Source of the DNA: JAEZDP01 sp964430855
GTDB lineage: Bacteria; Acidobacteriota; Vicinamibacteria; Vicinamibacterales; Vicinamibacteraceae
Assembly (NCBI GenBank): GCA_964430855.1
Contig: CAYSHC010000003.1
Location: 31,320-95,319 of the forward strand
DNA length: 64,000 bases
Direction of reading: 5' to 3'
The first letter of the stretch is position 1, and the number at the start of each line of letters is the position of its first letter. The notes beneath the pieces are model-generated. The model searched no databases and had not been told where the DNA came from. It saw only the letters and a list, made by a program, of their open reading frames with translations. Below, one piece after another: positions 47,893 to 56,755 of the stretch. Both the position numbers and the translations under genes were made by a program.

Positions 47893-48399
47893 TTACGACT
47901 GCGGCACGTAATCGACGACGAAGACGTCCTCGACGATCCCGAGCGTCGCGAGCAGCTGACCGAACTTGCGGTGCTCGGGATGCGGCAGGTAGGTGTCGCG
48001 TGCCTTCGCGTCGGTGAACGTCATCACGTACGCGTGCGTGAAGCCGTGATTCTTCCCCTCGGGACTGTTGTTGACGCCGTGCTCGAACGCGGTGATGCCG
48101 GGGATGGACGTCCGCAGCGCGGCGAACGCCTCGGTGACCTGCCGGATCTGGTCGGGCGTCGCCGTTGCCTTGTACTTGAAGACGACGACGTGACGGATGG
48201 GCCCGCCGTCTGCCGCCTGGGCCTGCGAGGCGCTGGCGGGGGTGGCGTCGGGGCCCGCGTGGGGCGAGGGCGTCGCCTCGCGTGCGCTCGTGTGGCTGCC
48301 GGCGACGAAGGCGGCGGAGAACACCAGCGTGGCGCCCAGGCCGGCGAGTGCCCGCGTGCGCGACGACGATCGTGCGATGTGATGGAACGGCTGTGACAT
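47893..48399 (-). CDS. Exported Dabb (stress-responsive A/B barrel) domain protein
   Basis: 168 aa. After a hydrophobic signal-like segment (ALAGLGATLVFSAAFVAG, about 17-34) and a low-complexity linker comes the Dabb domain: IRHVVVFKYKATATPDQIRQ, FEHGVNNSPEGKNHGF, AYVMTFTDAKARDTY and VEDVFVVDYVP. Dabb proteins form dimeric ferredoxin-like barrels; the role is unknown. The start at 48399 puts the signal at the N terminus. A 24-base palindrome lies 41 bases upstream. Confidence 0.82.
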   Translation of the reverse strand: MSQPFHHIARSSSRTRALAGLGATLVFSAAFVAGSHTSAREATPSPHAGPDATPASASQAQAADGGPIRHVVVFKYKATATPDQIRQVTEAFAALRTSIPGITAFEHGVNNSPEGKNHGFTHAYVMTFTDAKARDTYLPHPEHRKFGQLLATLGIVEDVFVVDYVPQS

Positions 48400-48439
48400 G
48401 GGCTGGCTCCTCGTGAGGGGTGAGTGAAGACAGCGTCCA

Positions 48440-48463
48440 CCTGCAGCGACGCGTCGCTGCAGG
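48440..48463 (-). terminator. 24-base perfect palindrome between the FMN reductase and Dabb genes
   Basis: CCTGCAGCGACG is followed directly by its reverse complement. It lies 46 bases after the FMN reductase stop and 41 bases before the Dabb start, both on the minus strand. No U-tract follows. A terminator or an operator for the Dabb gene are both possible. Confidence 0.4.
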
Positions 48464-48509
48464 AGGAGCTGTGTATGGGGGACGGGCGCGGCGTCCGGCT
48501 GCCTGGGGC

Positions 48510-49088
48510 TCATGACGTCCGCGTCGCGCGCATGCCGCGCAGGGCCCGCGCCCAGCGCAGCAGTTCGTCGAGCATGCTGCCGGCCATCGCGGCGTAGCTG
48601 TCCTCCGGCGCAAAGGTCACGCCATCGTCGGCGAAATACTTCGTGAAGGTCGTGAACGAGACCGACTCGACGAGCGGCACCATGCGCATGTTGCTCACCT
48701 GAAGGCGCGCCACCTGGAGGGCGCGCATGCCGCCGGAGATGCCGCCGTAGGTGACAAAGCACGCCGGCTTGCAGGCCCATTCGGCCTGGAGGTAGTCGAG
48801 CGCGTTGGTGAAGCTCGGGGGCGGCGAGTAGTTGTACTCGGGCATGACGAAGGCAAAGGCGTCAGCGCCGTCCACGAGCGCGCTCCAGGCGTGCGTGTGG
48901 GCATGCTGATACATCCGCAGCCGCGGGTGTGCCGGCTCGTCGAAGAGCGGAAGCTGCAGCTCGCCGAGGTCGACGGGAACGACCTCGAAGCTGCCGTGGG
49001 CACGCGCGAGGTCGTTGAACCAGGCGGCGACGGCGGGTCCCTTGCGGCCGGGGCGGGTCGAGACCGAGACAGTGAGCAGCCGTGGCAT
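48510..49088 (-). CDS. NADPH-dependent FMN reductase family protein
   Basis: 192 aa with the flavodoxin-like fold: VSVSTRPGRKGPAVAAWF at the start (phosphate loop of FMN), DAFAFVMPEYNYSPPPSFTNALDYL and FVTYGGISGGMRAL. These are the FMN-binding loops of the chromate/quinone reductase group. It probably reduces quinones, azo compounds or other electrophiles with NAD(P)H. The start is ATG 49086-49088; a GTG 18 bases upstream is possible. Confidence 0.86.
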   Translation of the reverse strand: MPRLLTVSVSTRPGRKGPAVAAWFNDLARAHGSFEVVPVDLGELQLPLFDEPAHPRLRMYQHAHTHAWSALVDGADAFAFVMPEYNYSPPPSFTNALDYLQAEWACKPACFVTYGGISGGMRALQVARLQVSNMRMVPLVESVSFTTFTKYFADDGVTFAPEDSYAAMAGSMLDELLRWARALRGMRATRTS

Positions 49089-49109
49089 TTCCTGCACTAT
49101 AGCCACCCC

Positions 49110-49275
49110 GGGGTCAGGTCTCGAAATGGGGGACGGCGGGGTCAGGTCTCGCGATCGCAGCTGTTGGGGTCAGGTCTCGGGCCCGCCTGTGCAGCCCGCG
49201 TCCCGAGACCTGACCCCACGAAAGCCCGGTTTCGAGACCTGACCCCATCCACCCCCGATCGCGAGACCTGACCCC
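49110..49275. repeat. REP-type array, three direct and three inverted 14-base cores
   Basis: Cores of GGGGTCAGGTCTCG start at 49110, 49138 and 49166; exact inverted cores start at 49204, 49233 and 49262. The step is 28, 28, 38, 29 and 29 bases. The centre (49180-49203) has short complementary ends. It fills the space between the FMN reductase and gamma-glutamyltransferase genes and has the same plan as the array at 18244-18405. Confidence 0.93.
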
Positions 49276-49295
49276 AAAGCGGGCCACGGCGCTGC

Positions 49296-49301
49296 TATGC
49301 T
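49296..49301 (+). promoter_or_regulatory. Candidate -10 element (TATGCT) for the gamma-glutamyltransferase gene
   Basis: TATGCT lies 7 bases before the ATG at 49309, directly past the repeat array. The same hexamer in a similar setting precedes the gene at 58109. It makes the ATG inside the hexamer (49297) a less likely start. Confidence 0.38.
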
Positions 49302-49308
49302 GCGCCGC

Positions 49309-51114
49309 ATGACACAGCCCTCCGCCCGCCCGCGTGTCCACGTCGACGCCCTTGTCGCGGCCGTGCTGTCAGCGTTCATGCTCGTCGGCTGCTTCGAGCA
49401 CCCCTCCCGCCCCGACGACGCCGCGCTCGCTCACCCGGAAGGCGCCTCAGGCTGGACCGACAAGCCCGGCTGGTCCGCCACGAAGTGGATAGTCGCCGCG
49501 GCGAATCCGCTGGCCGTGGACGCCGGCCACCAGATCCTTGCCGCGGGCGGGACGGCCGTGGACGCCGCCATCGCCGTGCAGATGGTGCTGACGCTCGTGG
49601 AGCCGCAGTCGAGCGGCATCGGCGGCGGCGCGTTCCTCGTCCACTGGGATGGCGCGCGGACGACCGTCCTCGACGGACGCGAGACCGCACCCGCGGCAGC
49701 CACCCCGTCGCTGTTTCTCGACGCCGACGGACACCCGCTCCCGCGCATGACCGCCATCGCCAGCGGCCGCGCCGTCGGCACGCCCGGCGTCCTGCGGATG
49801 CTCGAGGAAGCGCACCGGACGCACGGCCGCCTCCCGTGGGCCGACCTTTTCGCGCCCGCCATCGCGCTGGCCGAGGACGGCTTCGACATCAGCCCGCGCC
49901 TGACGACGCTCCTCGACGGCGACGAGCACCTGCGCGACGACCCCGACGCGCGCGCGTACTTCTACCAGCCGGACGGAACGCCGAAGCCAGCGGGCACACG
50001 CCTTCGCAACCCCCAGCTGGCCGAGGTCCTGCGCGCGGTCGCCGCCCGCGGCGCCGACGCGTTCTACACGGGCGAGATTGCCGCCGCCATCGTCGAGAAG
50101 GTGCGGTCGCACCCGCGCAACCCGGGCCTGCTCACGCTGGACGACCTGGCCAACTACCGCCCAGTCGCGCGCGAGCCCCTGTGCTTCACGTACCGGCACG
50201 TCGAGGTGTGTGGCGTCCCGCCGCCAAGCTCCGGGACGCTCGCGCTGGGGCAGATCCTGGGGATGCTCGAGCCGCACGACCTGGCGGCACTCCCGCCGAC
50301 GCGCGAGGCCAACGGCCGGTACCGGCTCGACCCGGAAGCCGTGCACCTCTACACGGAAGCCGCGCGGCTGGCGTACGCCGACCGCGACGCCTACGCGGCC
50401 GACCCCGCGTTTGTCGACGTCCCGGTGAAGGGCCTGCTGGATGCCGACTACCTGTCGCGACGCGCCGCGCTCATCGGTGCAACGTCCATGGGGACGGCCG
50501 CCGCCGGCCAGCCGGCGGGTGCGCCCGACGTCGTCACCGCGGCCTCGCCTGAGCGTCCATCCACCTCGCATCTCTCCGTCGTCGACGGCGAGGGCAACGT
50601 CGTCGCCATGACGACGACGATCGAGGACGCGTTTGGATCGCGGCAGATGGTGCGCGGGTTCCTGCTCAACAACGAGCTGACCGACTTCTCGCTGGCGCCC
50701 GAGACCGGCGACGGGCGGCTCATCGCCAATCGCGTGGAGGGCGGCAAGCGTCCGCGTTCGACGATGACGCCTGTGCTGGTGTTTGACAGGTCCACGAGGC
50801 AGGTGCTGATGACGGTGGGCTCGCCCGGCGGGTCGGCCATCATCAACTACGTGGGCAAGGTGCTCATCGGCACGCTCGATTGGGGCCTCAACATCCAGGA
50901 GGCGATGGCGCTGCCGAACTTCGGCAGCCGCAACGGGCCGACGGAGCTCGAGGCCGAGCGGATCGACGCCGACCTCGTGCAGGCGCTCGAGGCGCGCGGG
51001 CACGTCGTCCGGGTGACGCCCCTGACATCCGGGCTGCACGGCATCGAGCGGACCGCGCAGGGGTGGTTTGGTGGCGCCGACCCGCGGCGGGAGGGAGTCG
51101 CGCGCGGGGACTAG
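49309..51114 (+). CDS. ggt: Gamma-glutamyltransferase, lipoprotein
   Basis: 601 aa. The N terminus has a lipobox LVGC (Cys about residue 28). The Ntn-hydrolase precursor is recognisable: ANPLAVDAGHQILAAGGTAVDAAIAVQ, GIGGGAFLVHWDG, and the autocleavage/nucleophile Thr in STSHLSVVDGEGN (Thr about residue 419). Then MTTTIEDAFGS and PGGSAIINYV follow. The enzyme transfers or hydrolyses the glutamyl group of glutathione and gamma-glutamyl amides in the periplasm. ATG 49309 is preferred over 49297 because the latter lies in a -10-like hexamer. Confidence 0.9.
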   Translation: MTQPSARPRVHVDALVAAVLSAFMLVGCFEHPSRPDDAALAHPEGASGWTDKPGWSATKWIVAAANPLAVDAGHQILAAGGTAVDAAIAVQMVLTLVEPQSSGIGGGAFLVHWDGARTTVLDGRETAPAAATPSLFLDADGHPLPRMTAIASGRAVGTPGVLRMLEEAHRTHGRLPWADLFAPAIALAEDGFDISPRLTTLLDGDEHLRDDPDARAYFYQPDGTPKPAGTRLRNPQLAEVLRAVAARGADAFYTGEIAAAIVEKVRSHPRNPGLLTLDDLANYRPVAREPLCFTYRHVEVCGVPPPSSGTLALGQILGMLEPHDLAALPPTREANGRYRLDPEAVHLYTEAARLAYADRDAYAADPAFVDVPVKGLLDADYLSRRAALIGATSMGTAAAGQPAGAPDVVTAASPERPSTSHLSVVDGEGNVVAMTTTIEDAFGSRQMVRGFLLNNELTDFSLAPETGDGRLIANRVEGGKRPRSTMTPVLVFDRSTRQVLMTVGSPGGSAIINYVGKVLIGTLDWGLNIQEAMALPNFGSRNGPTELEAERIDADLVQALEARGHVVRVTPLTSGLHGIERTAQGWFGGADPRREGVARGD

Positions 51115-51130
51115 GGGCCGGCGCGAGGCT

Positions 51131-51208
51131 GGGGTCAGGTCTCGATTGGCGCGCGGGCGGGGTCAGGTCTCGCCACCTCGCCACTCGGCGCGCGGGGGTC
51201 AGGTCTCG
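51131..51208. repeat. Three direct REP cores downstream of the RAYT gene
   Basis: GGGGTCAGGTCTCG starts at 51131, 51159 and 51195. The third core overlaps the 3' end of the RAYT gene: read on the minus strand it gives GAG ACC TGA, the last two codons and stop. It mirrors the inverted cores at 52237-52341. Confidence 0.93.
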
Positions 51209-52098
51209 CCGTCGGACCTACGCATTTTCTGCATCTCGTGACGCCGGCCCGCGGGCCCGTCCCCACGTCGGGTGCTCGCCAGCCGTCGCACGTCGGCAGG
51301 CGTGACTCCGAGCGCCTCCGCGATGTCCGCAACGCCGTATCCCGCGTGCAGCGCCGTGCGCACGCGCGCCGCGACAGACCCGGGCGTGCGGCGCAGGAGC
51401 AGCCGCATCAGCGGCGGCCGTCCGAGCAGACGCTCGCGCCGTGACACGGCCCGCGGCGCCCTGGCCGCCTCCGCCAGAAACCGCTCCGCGAAGGCGTCGT
51501 CCCCGATGACCCGCGTGTCCTCGCGAATCGAGCGTGCGACATCGAGCGCGTCTGGGCCGTTCAGCAGACGGCGGAGCGCGGCGCGTCGGCGGTCGAGGCT
51601 GCCCGTCGTGCACAGGTCGAGCAGCAGCGTCGACGACAGGAAGGGCGGCGGCTCCGTCAGCCCCAGCGTCGCCGCGCAGCTGCTCCAGGGCCATGCCGCG
51701 GGGTCAGCGACCAGTCCCGCGCGCACCGGGTTGAGCAGCACGTATCGGCACACGGCGACGAGGTAGCGGTGCTCCTGCACCACCTGCGCCTTGAACCGCC
51801 CCTGCGTCACGTGGCCGACGCGCTGGTGCCGCCGGTTCCACCACTGCGCGTATACCCCGTTGACGTGGCGCATCGCCGGCGACAGCGTGTCGTCAGCCGT
51901 CCGCACGACGAGGTGATAGTGGTTGGGCATCAGGCAGAACGCCCAGCACCGCAGCGACCAGCGCTCGACGGCGTCGCCGAGGATCTCGAGGAACCGCTCG
52001 TGGTCCGTGGCGTCGCGGTAGATCGGCATGCGGGCGTTGCCGCGCGACATGACGTGGAATGTCAGGTTGGGCGCGTGGAGGCGAAGCGGACGCGACAT
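51199..52098 (-). CDS. REP-associated tyrosine transposase (RAYT, Y1/IS200-like)
   Basis: 299 aa. The N terminus LTFHVMSRGNARMPIYRD and FCLMPNHYHLVVRT are the RAYT signature; the HUH metal site is His60-Tyr61-His62. GHVTQGRFKAQVVQEHRYL follows, and the catalytic tyrosine is probably Tyr119 in CRYVLLNPVRAGLV. The C terminus has a helix-turn-helix (VADIAEALGVTPADVRRL). Both flanks carry the 14-base repeats, and the last codons lie in one. RAYTs nick and rejoin single-stranded REP hairpins and are thought to spread them. The start at 52098 is set by the domain; a longer frame reaches 52179. Confidence 0.92.
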   Translation of the reverse strand: MSRPLRLHAPNLTFHVMSRGNARMPIYRDATDHERFLEILGDAVERWSLRCWAFCLMPNHYHLVVRTADDTLSPAMRHVNGVYAQWWNRRHQRVGHVTQGRFKAQVVQEHRYLVAVCRYVLLNPVRAGLVADPAAWPWSSCAATLGLTEPPPFLSSTLLLDLCTTGSLDRRRAALRRLLNGPDALDVARSIREDTRVIGDDAFAERFLAEAARAPRAVSRRERLLGRPPLMRLLLRRTPGSVAARVRTALHAGYGVADIAEALGVTPADVRRLASTRRGDGPAGRRHEMQKMRRSDGET

Positions 52099-52236
52099 GC
52101 GCGCCTGCCTCTCATGTCGCGTGCCAACTCCGGAAGGCAGTGAACGTGCCGTTCTGCGGACATCCGACGGCGGCAGCACGCATTCGGCGCACAGCTCCAG
52201 GCCGGTTCGAGTGCAGGTTCAGCAGCACCGGCGTCG

Positions 52237-52341
52237 CGAGACCTGACCCCGGGTCGCTTCAAGCCGAGACCTGACCCCACAGACCCCGATTTCCGAGACC
52301 TGACCCCCGGGTCGGCCCCCGGGTCACCGAGACCTGACCCC
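52237..52341. repeat. Four inverted REP cores upstream of the RAYT gene
   Basis: CGAGACCTGACCCC starts at 52237, 52265, 52294 and 52328 (steps 28, 29, 34). The last two are followed by CCCCCGGGTC-like tails. The lactate permease stop codon begins 4 bases after the last core. No other feature is seen between here and the RAYT start; the RAYT promoter should lie in 52099-52236. Confidence 0.92.
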
Positions 52342-52345
52342 CGGG

Positions 52346-54025
52346 TCAGCGCACGACCATCCCGGTGAACGGGGCGACGTAGGCCTGGAGGAACACGAGC
52401 ACACCCATCAGCGCGGCCAGGGCCAGGCTGTGCAGGAACACCCACCGCAGGATCTCGCCCTCGTGCCCGTACCAGTCGGTCGCGGTGCTCGCCACGACGA
52501 TGCTCTGCGCATCGACCATCTTGCCCATCACGCCGCCGGTGCTGTTGGCTGCCGCCATCAGCACCGGGCTGACGCCGACCTGCTCGGCGGTGATGCGCTG
52601 GAGGCTGCCGAACAGCACGTTGGACGCCGTGTCCGACCCGGTCAGCGCGACGCCCAGCCACCCGAGCAGCGTCCCGAAGAACGGGTACAGGACGCCCGTC
52701 CGCGCCAGCGCCAGCCCGAGCGTCGCGTCGGCGCCCGAGTACTTGGTGACATACCCCAGCGCGAGCATCGCCGCGATGGTCACCAGCGAGAACCGCACCG
52801 TGTAGAGCGTGCCGAGGTACACACGCCCGAGCTCACGCGGCCGGTAGCCCATCACGACTCCGGCAATCAGCGCGGCCACGAGGATCCCGGTGCCCGTCGC
52901 CGACAGGTAGTTCAGCGTGTAGATGGCCGCTTCCGGCGCGGCGCCGGCGGGCGCGACGGGCGGCACCCGCTGGACGAGCAGGTGCAGCCCGGCCACCTCG
53001 AACGCCGGCCGGTGCACGCCGTCGAGCAGCGCCTTCACCTGCGGCAGCCCCCACAGGAAGACGAGCGTGCTGAGGATGATCCACGGCGTCCACGCGCGGA
53101 TGACCTGCCCCCGCGCCGGTACCGATGACACGGGCTCCGCAGGCGCCGCCTCCACGCGCGCCGCCGCCCGCGCGCGCTCCTCGGCGGCCACGTTGGGCAG
53201 GCGCCACACCTCGCGCGGTTGCCACCGCGTGAGCAGCGCCGCCACGGCGCCCATCGCGCACAGCGCCGAGACGATGTCCACGAGCCACGGTCCGTGGAAG
53301 TTGGAGATCAGGAACTGCGGCACCGCGAAGGTGACGCCCGCCGTCAGCGCCACGGGCCAGACGCCCAGCATGCCGCGCCAGCCCGCGAGCGCCCACACCA
53401 CCCAGAAGGGCACGAGCACGGAGAAGAAGGGCAGCTGGCGGCCGGCCATCGCCGACAGCTCGAGGACGTCGAGTCCGGTGACCGCGGCCAGCGTGATGAT
53501 CGGGGTCCCCAGCGCGCCGTACGCCACCGGCGCCGTGTTGGCGATGAGCGACAGCCCGCACGCCTGGAGCGGCGGGAACCGCAGCTGCATCAGGATGGCG
53601 GCCGTCACCGCGACGGGCGTGCCGAAGCCGGCCGCGCCCTCGAAGAACGCGCCGAAGGCGAACGCGATGAGCACCACCTGCACGCGCGGGTCCGGCGCAA
53701 TCTGCGCGAGGTGCTGGCGCAGCACGTCGAACAGGCCGCGGCGCACCGTCAGCTGGTACAGGAAGATGAGGTTCAGGATGATCCACCCGATGGGGAACAG
53801 CCCGTAGCCCGCGCCGTACACGCCCGCCGCGAGCGCCGCAGCGGGCGGCATGCCGTAGGCCCCGACCGCGATGAGCAGCGCCGCGGCCAGCGCGATGACC
53901 GCGGCCAGGTGGATGCGGACGTGCCACAGCGCGATCAGCCCGAGCAGCAGGACGATCGGCACCGCGGCGACGATCGTCGACAGGAAAGCGTTTCCGAACG
54001 GGTCGTAGGTGTGCGGCCAGATCAT
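52346..54025 (-). CDS. L-lactate/glycolate permease (LctP family)
   Basis: 559 aa with about 12-13 membrane helices. Family blocks are FGAFFEGAAGFGTPVAV, GLSLIANTAPVAYGALGTP, TGSDTASNVLFGSLQ and ANSTGGVMGKMVDAQSIVVA. It imports lactate or glycolate with protons. It is divergent from glcDEF, which would oxidise the substrate. The start at 54025 (MIWPHTYDPFGNAF) matches the family N terminus; an ATG at 54046 is upstream. The 3' end abuts the RAYT repeat cluster. Confidence 0.9.
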   Translation of the reverse strand: MIWPHTYDPFGNAFLSTIVAAVPIVLLLGLIALWHVRIHLAAVIALAAALLIAVGAYGMPPAAALAAGVYGAGYGLFPIGWIILNLIFLYQLTVRRGLFDVLRQHLAQIAPDPRVQVVLIAFAFGAFFEGAAGFGTPVAVTAAILMQLRFPPLQACGLSLIANTAPVAYGALGTPIITLAAVTGLDVLELSAMAGRQLPFFSVLVPFWVVWALAGWRGMLGVWPVALTAGVTFAVPQFLISNFHGPWLVDIVSALCAMGAVAALLTRWQPREVWRLPNVAAEERARAAARVEAAPAEPVSSVPARGQVIRAWTPWIILSTLVFLWGLPQVKALLDGVHRPAFEVAGLHLLVQRVPPVAPAGAAPEAAIYTLNYLSATGTGILVAALIAGVVMGYRPRELGRVYLGTLYTVRFSLVTIAAMLALGYVTKYSGADATLGLALARTGVLYPFFGTLLGWLGVALTGSDTASNVLFGSLQRITAEQVGVSPVLMAAANSTGGVMGKMVDAQSIVVASTATDWYGHEGEILRWVFLHSLALAALMGVLVFLQAYVAPFTGMVVR

Positions 54026-54230
54026 CGTGGGAACGCCGGCGAGCATATGTCACGCGCGGCCCGCATGGAAGGGGCGCCTCCGCGCCACCGGCCGCCGGGC
54101 CCGGCCTCCCTCCCGCGGAGCTGGCGTCAGCTGACCCGCCCCCTCGACCCGCGGTACCATCACGCAGACACGACACGGCCCACGGCGCCCTCACCGGTCC
54201 GCCGACGCGCCTCCAGTCCTCGCGAGCACG

Positions 54231-55784
54231 ATGACGAGCCCCAGCCCGACCGCCAGCGACACCCTGCGCGCCAGCGCGCCGACGCCGGCAGCGCCCGTCG
54301 CGCCCCCGGCGCCACAGGGCGCGCCGGAAATGCGCCTGGCCGAGCGCATCACCGTCCCCGACACGCTCGTGGCGGACCTGCGGGCCATTGTCGGCGACGC
54401 GAACGTCCTCGCGGGGACGGCCCAGCTCCAGGTCTACGAGTGCGACGCGTACACGCTCGAGCGGCGCCCTCCCAACGTCGTGGTGCTGCCCGCGAGCACC
54501 GATGAGGTCGCCGCCGCCGTCAGGGCCTCCGCCCGCGCCGGCGTGCCGATCATCCCGCGCGGGGCCGGCACCAGCCTCAGCGGCGGCGTGCTGGCCGTCG
54601 AGGGCGGCGTGATGATCGCGCTGACGCGCATGAACCGTGTGCTTTCGGTGGACGCGCGCAACAGGCGCGCGCTGGTGGAGGCCGGGTGCGTCAACGCCTG
54701 GATCTCGCGCGCCGCCGCACCCTACGGCCTGCTCTACGCGCCGGACCCGTCCAGCCAGACGGCCTGCACGATCGGCGGCAACGTCGCGACCAACTCGGGC
54801 GGACCGCACACGCTGAAGTACGGCGTGACGACCAACCACGTGCTGGGCATGGAGTGCGTGCTGCCCGACGGCAACGTCGTGTGGCTGGGTGCGACGCCCG
54901 ATGGCGGCGAGGACGTGGACGGCTACGACCTGCGCGGCGCGCTGATCGGCAGCGAGGGTATGTTCGGCGTCGTCACGCGCGTGCTCGTGCGGCTCGTGCG
55001 CCGACCGCAGGCGTGGAAGACCTTCCTCGTGGTGTTCGAGTCGGTCGCCGACGCCAGCAACGCCGTGAGCGACATCATCCGCGCCGGGATCGTGCCGGCC
55101 GCGATGGAGATGATGGATCGCGGGATCGTGCAGGCCGTCGAGGCCGCCTACGCGTTCGGGTTCCCGCTCGACGCCGGCGCCGTGCTCATCGTGGAGCTCG
55201 ACGGCCTGGCGACGGGCCTCGCCACGCAGGAGGCCGAGGTCATCGCGATCTGCGAACGCCACCGCGCGCGTGACGTGCGCGTGGCGCGTACCGAGGCCGA
55301 GCGTCTTGCGCTCTGGAAGTGCCGCAAGCAGGCCTTCGGCGCCGTCGGACGGCTCAGCCCCGCGTTCCTCACGCAGGACGGCGTCGTGCCGCGCTCGAAG
55401 CTGCCCGAGATCATGGCGTTCATCGAGGCCGCGAGCCGCGAGGCGGGCCTGCGCATCGTCAACGTGTTCCACGCCGGCGACGGGAACATCCACCCGATCG
55501 TGCTCTACGACGAGCGCGACCCCGGCGAGGTGAAGCGTGCCGTCCATGCCGGCGAAGCCATCCTCTCGCGCTGCCTCGACCTCGGCGGCAGCGTGAGCGG
55601 CGAGCACGGCATCGGCGTGGAGAAGATCGATTTCATGGGACGGCAGTTCGGCCCCGACGACCTGGCCGCCATGCAGGCGCTGCGGCGCGTCTTCGACCCC
55701 GACGGCCGCTGCAACCCGCACAAGCTCTTCCCGGGCAGCAAGCGCTGCGGCGATTTCCAGGTGCGGAAGCGGGCATCGGCATGA
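54231..55784 (+). CDS. glcD: Glycolate oxidase FAD subunit GlcD
   Basis: 517 aa FAD-linked oxidase of the VAO/PCMH type. FAD-binding blocks: VVVLPASTDEVAAAVRAS, IIPRGAGTSLSGG, PDPSSQTACTIGGNVATNSGG and GSEGMFGVVT. The C terminus has IVNVFHAGDGNIHPIV and GEHGIGVEK. With GlcE and GlcF it oxidises glycolate (or D-lactate) to glyoxylate and passes electrons to quinone. A Pro/Ala-rich N-terminal 30 residues precede the domain. The stop overlaps the glcE start by 4 bases. Confidence 0.92.
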   Translation: MTSPSPTASDTLRASAPTPAAPVAPPAPQGAPEMRLAERITVPDTLVADLRAIVGDANVLAGTAQLQVYECDAYTLERRPPNVVVLPASTDEVAAAVRASARAGVPIIPRGAGTSLSGGVLAVEGGVMIALTRMNRVLSVDARNRRALVEAGCVNAWISRAAAPYGLLYAPDPSSQTACTIGGNVATNSGGPHTLKYGVTTNHVLGMECVLPDGNVVWLGATPDGGEDVDGYDLRGALIGSEGMFGVVTRVLVRLVRRPQAWKTFLVVFESVADASNAVSDIIRAGIVPAAMEMMDRGIVQAVEAAYAFGFPLDAGAVLIVELDGLATGLATQEAEVIAICERHRARDVRVARTEAERLALWKCRKQAFGAVGRLSPAFLTQDGVVPRSKLPEIMAFIEAASREAGLRIVNVFHAGDGNIHPIVLYDERDPGEVKRAVHAGEAILSRCLDLGGSVSGEHGIGVEKIDFMGRQFGPDDLAAMQALRRVFDPDGRCNPHKLFPGSKRCGDFQVRKRASA

Positions 55785-56755
55785 CGGCACCCTGGCGGCC
55801 CGCTACCGTCGACGCGCTGCGTGCGGCCGTCGCCGACGCGCACGCGTCGCGCACCGGCGTCCCCCGCGTCGACCTCTCGGCCCTCGATCGCGTGCTGGCC
55901 TACAGCCCGGACGATCTCACGGTCACCGTCGAGGCCGGCATCACGGTCGCTGCCCTGCAGCAGGCCCTCGCGCCGGCCGGCCAATGGCTGCCCGTCGACC
56001 CGCCACACGCCGCGACGACGACGGTCGCCGATCTGCTCCAGTACGACGTGAGCGGGCCGCGGCGCTTCGGCTACGGCACCGTCCGCGAGCACGTACTCGG
56101 CATGGCCGTCGTCACGGGCGACGGGCGACTGGTGCGTACGGGCGGCCGCGTCGTGAAGAACGTCGCCGGCTACGACCTGGCGAAGCTCTTCATCGGCGAC
56201 CGCCGCACGCTCGGCATCGTCGTCGAGGCGACGTTCAAGCTGATGCCGCGCCCCGCCGACGAGCGCATCGTCACGCTGAGCCATCCGTCGCTCGAGGTGA
56301 TCGGCGCGCAGCTCGACGCCGTCCTGGCCGGGCCGACGTCTCCCGTCGTCGTCGACCTGCATTCGCTGGATCGCGACGCCGGCGGCTGGACGCTGGTGCT
56401 CGCCTTCGCGGGCCATCCGGACGACGTGGCCTGGGAGGTCGCGACGCTGGACGCCGCGTGGCAGGTGCGCGACGCGCTCGATTACGAGGCGCGATTCTGG
56501 GACGGCCGCCGCTTCGACACCGTCGCGCGGACGTCCGTCCTGCCCTCCACGCTGGTGCGGCACCTGGAGGCCCACGATGACGGCGACGTCGTGTGCCGCG
56601 CCGGCAACGGCGTGATCTACGTCCGCGACCTGCCGCGCGCCGCGACAGGGCCGGCGGCCGGCACGTCTTCGCCGGCGATCGCCGAACTGACCCGACGTCT
56701 CGTCGAGACGTTCGACCCCCACGGCGTCTTCCGCCGCGCGGAGGTGTCGTCGTGA
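55781..56755 (+). CDS. glcE: Glycolate oxidase FAD-binding subunit GlcE
   Basis: 324 aa. It shares the FAD-binding fold in shorter form: RVLAYSPDDLTVTVEAGITV, FGYGTVREHVLGMAVVTGDG and GRVVKNVAGYDLAKLFIG, which are diagnostic of GlcE. It is coupled to glcD and glcF by ATGA and GTGA overlaps. Confidence 0.9.
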   Translation: MTAPWRPATVDALRAAVADAHASRTGVPRVDLSALDRVLAYSPDDLTVTVEAGITVAALQQALAPAGQWLPVDPPHAATTTVADLLQYDVSGPRRFGYGTVREHVLGMAVVTGDGRLVRTGGRVVKNVAGYDLAKLFIGDRRTLGIVVEATFKLMPRPADERIVTLSHPSLEVIGAQLDAVLAGPTSPVVVDLHSLDRDAGGWTLVLAFAGHPDDVAWEVATLDAAWQVRDALDYEARFWDGRRFDTVARTSVLPSTLVRHLEAHDDGDVVCRAGNGVIYVRDLPRAATGPAAGTSSPAIAELTRRLVETFDPHGVFRRAEVSS

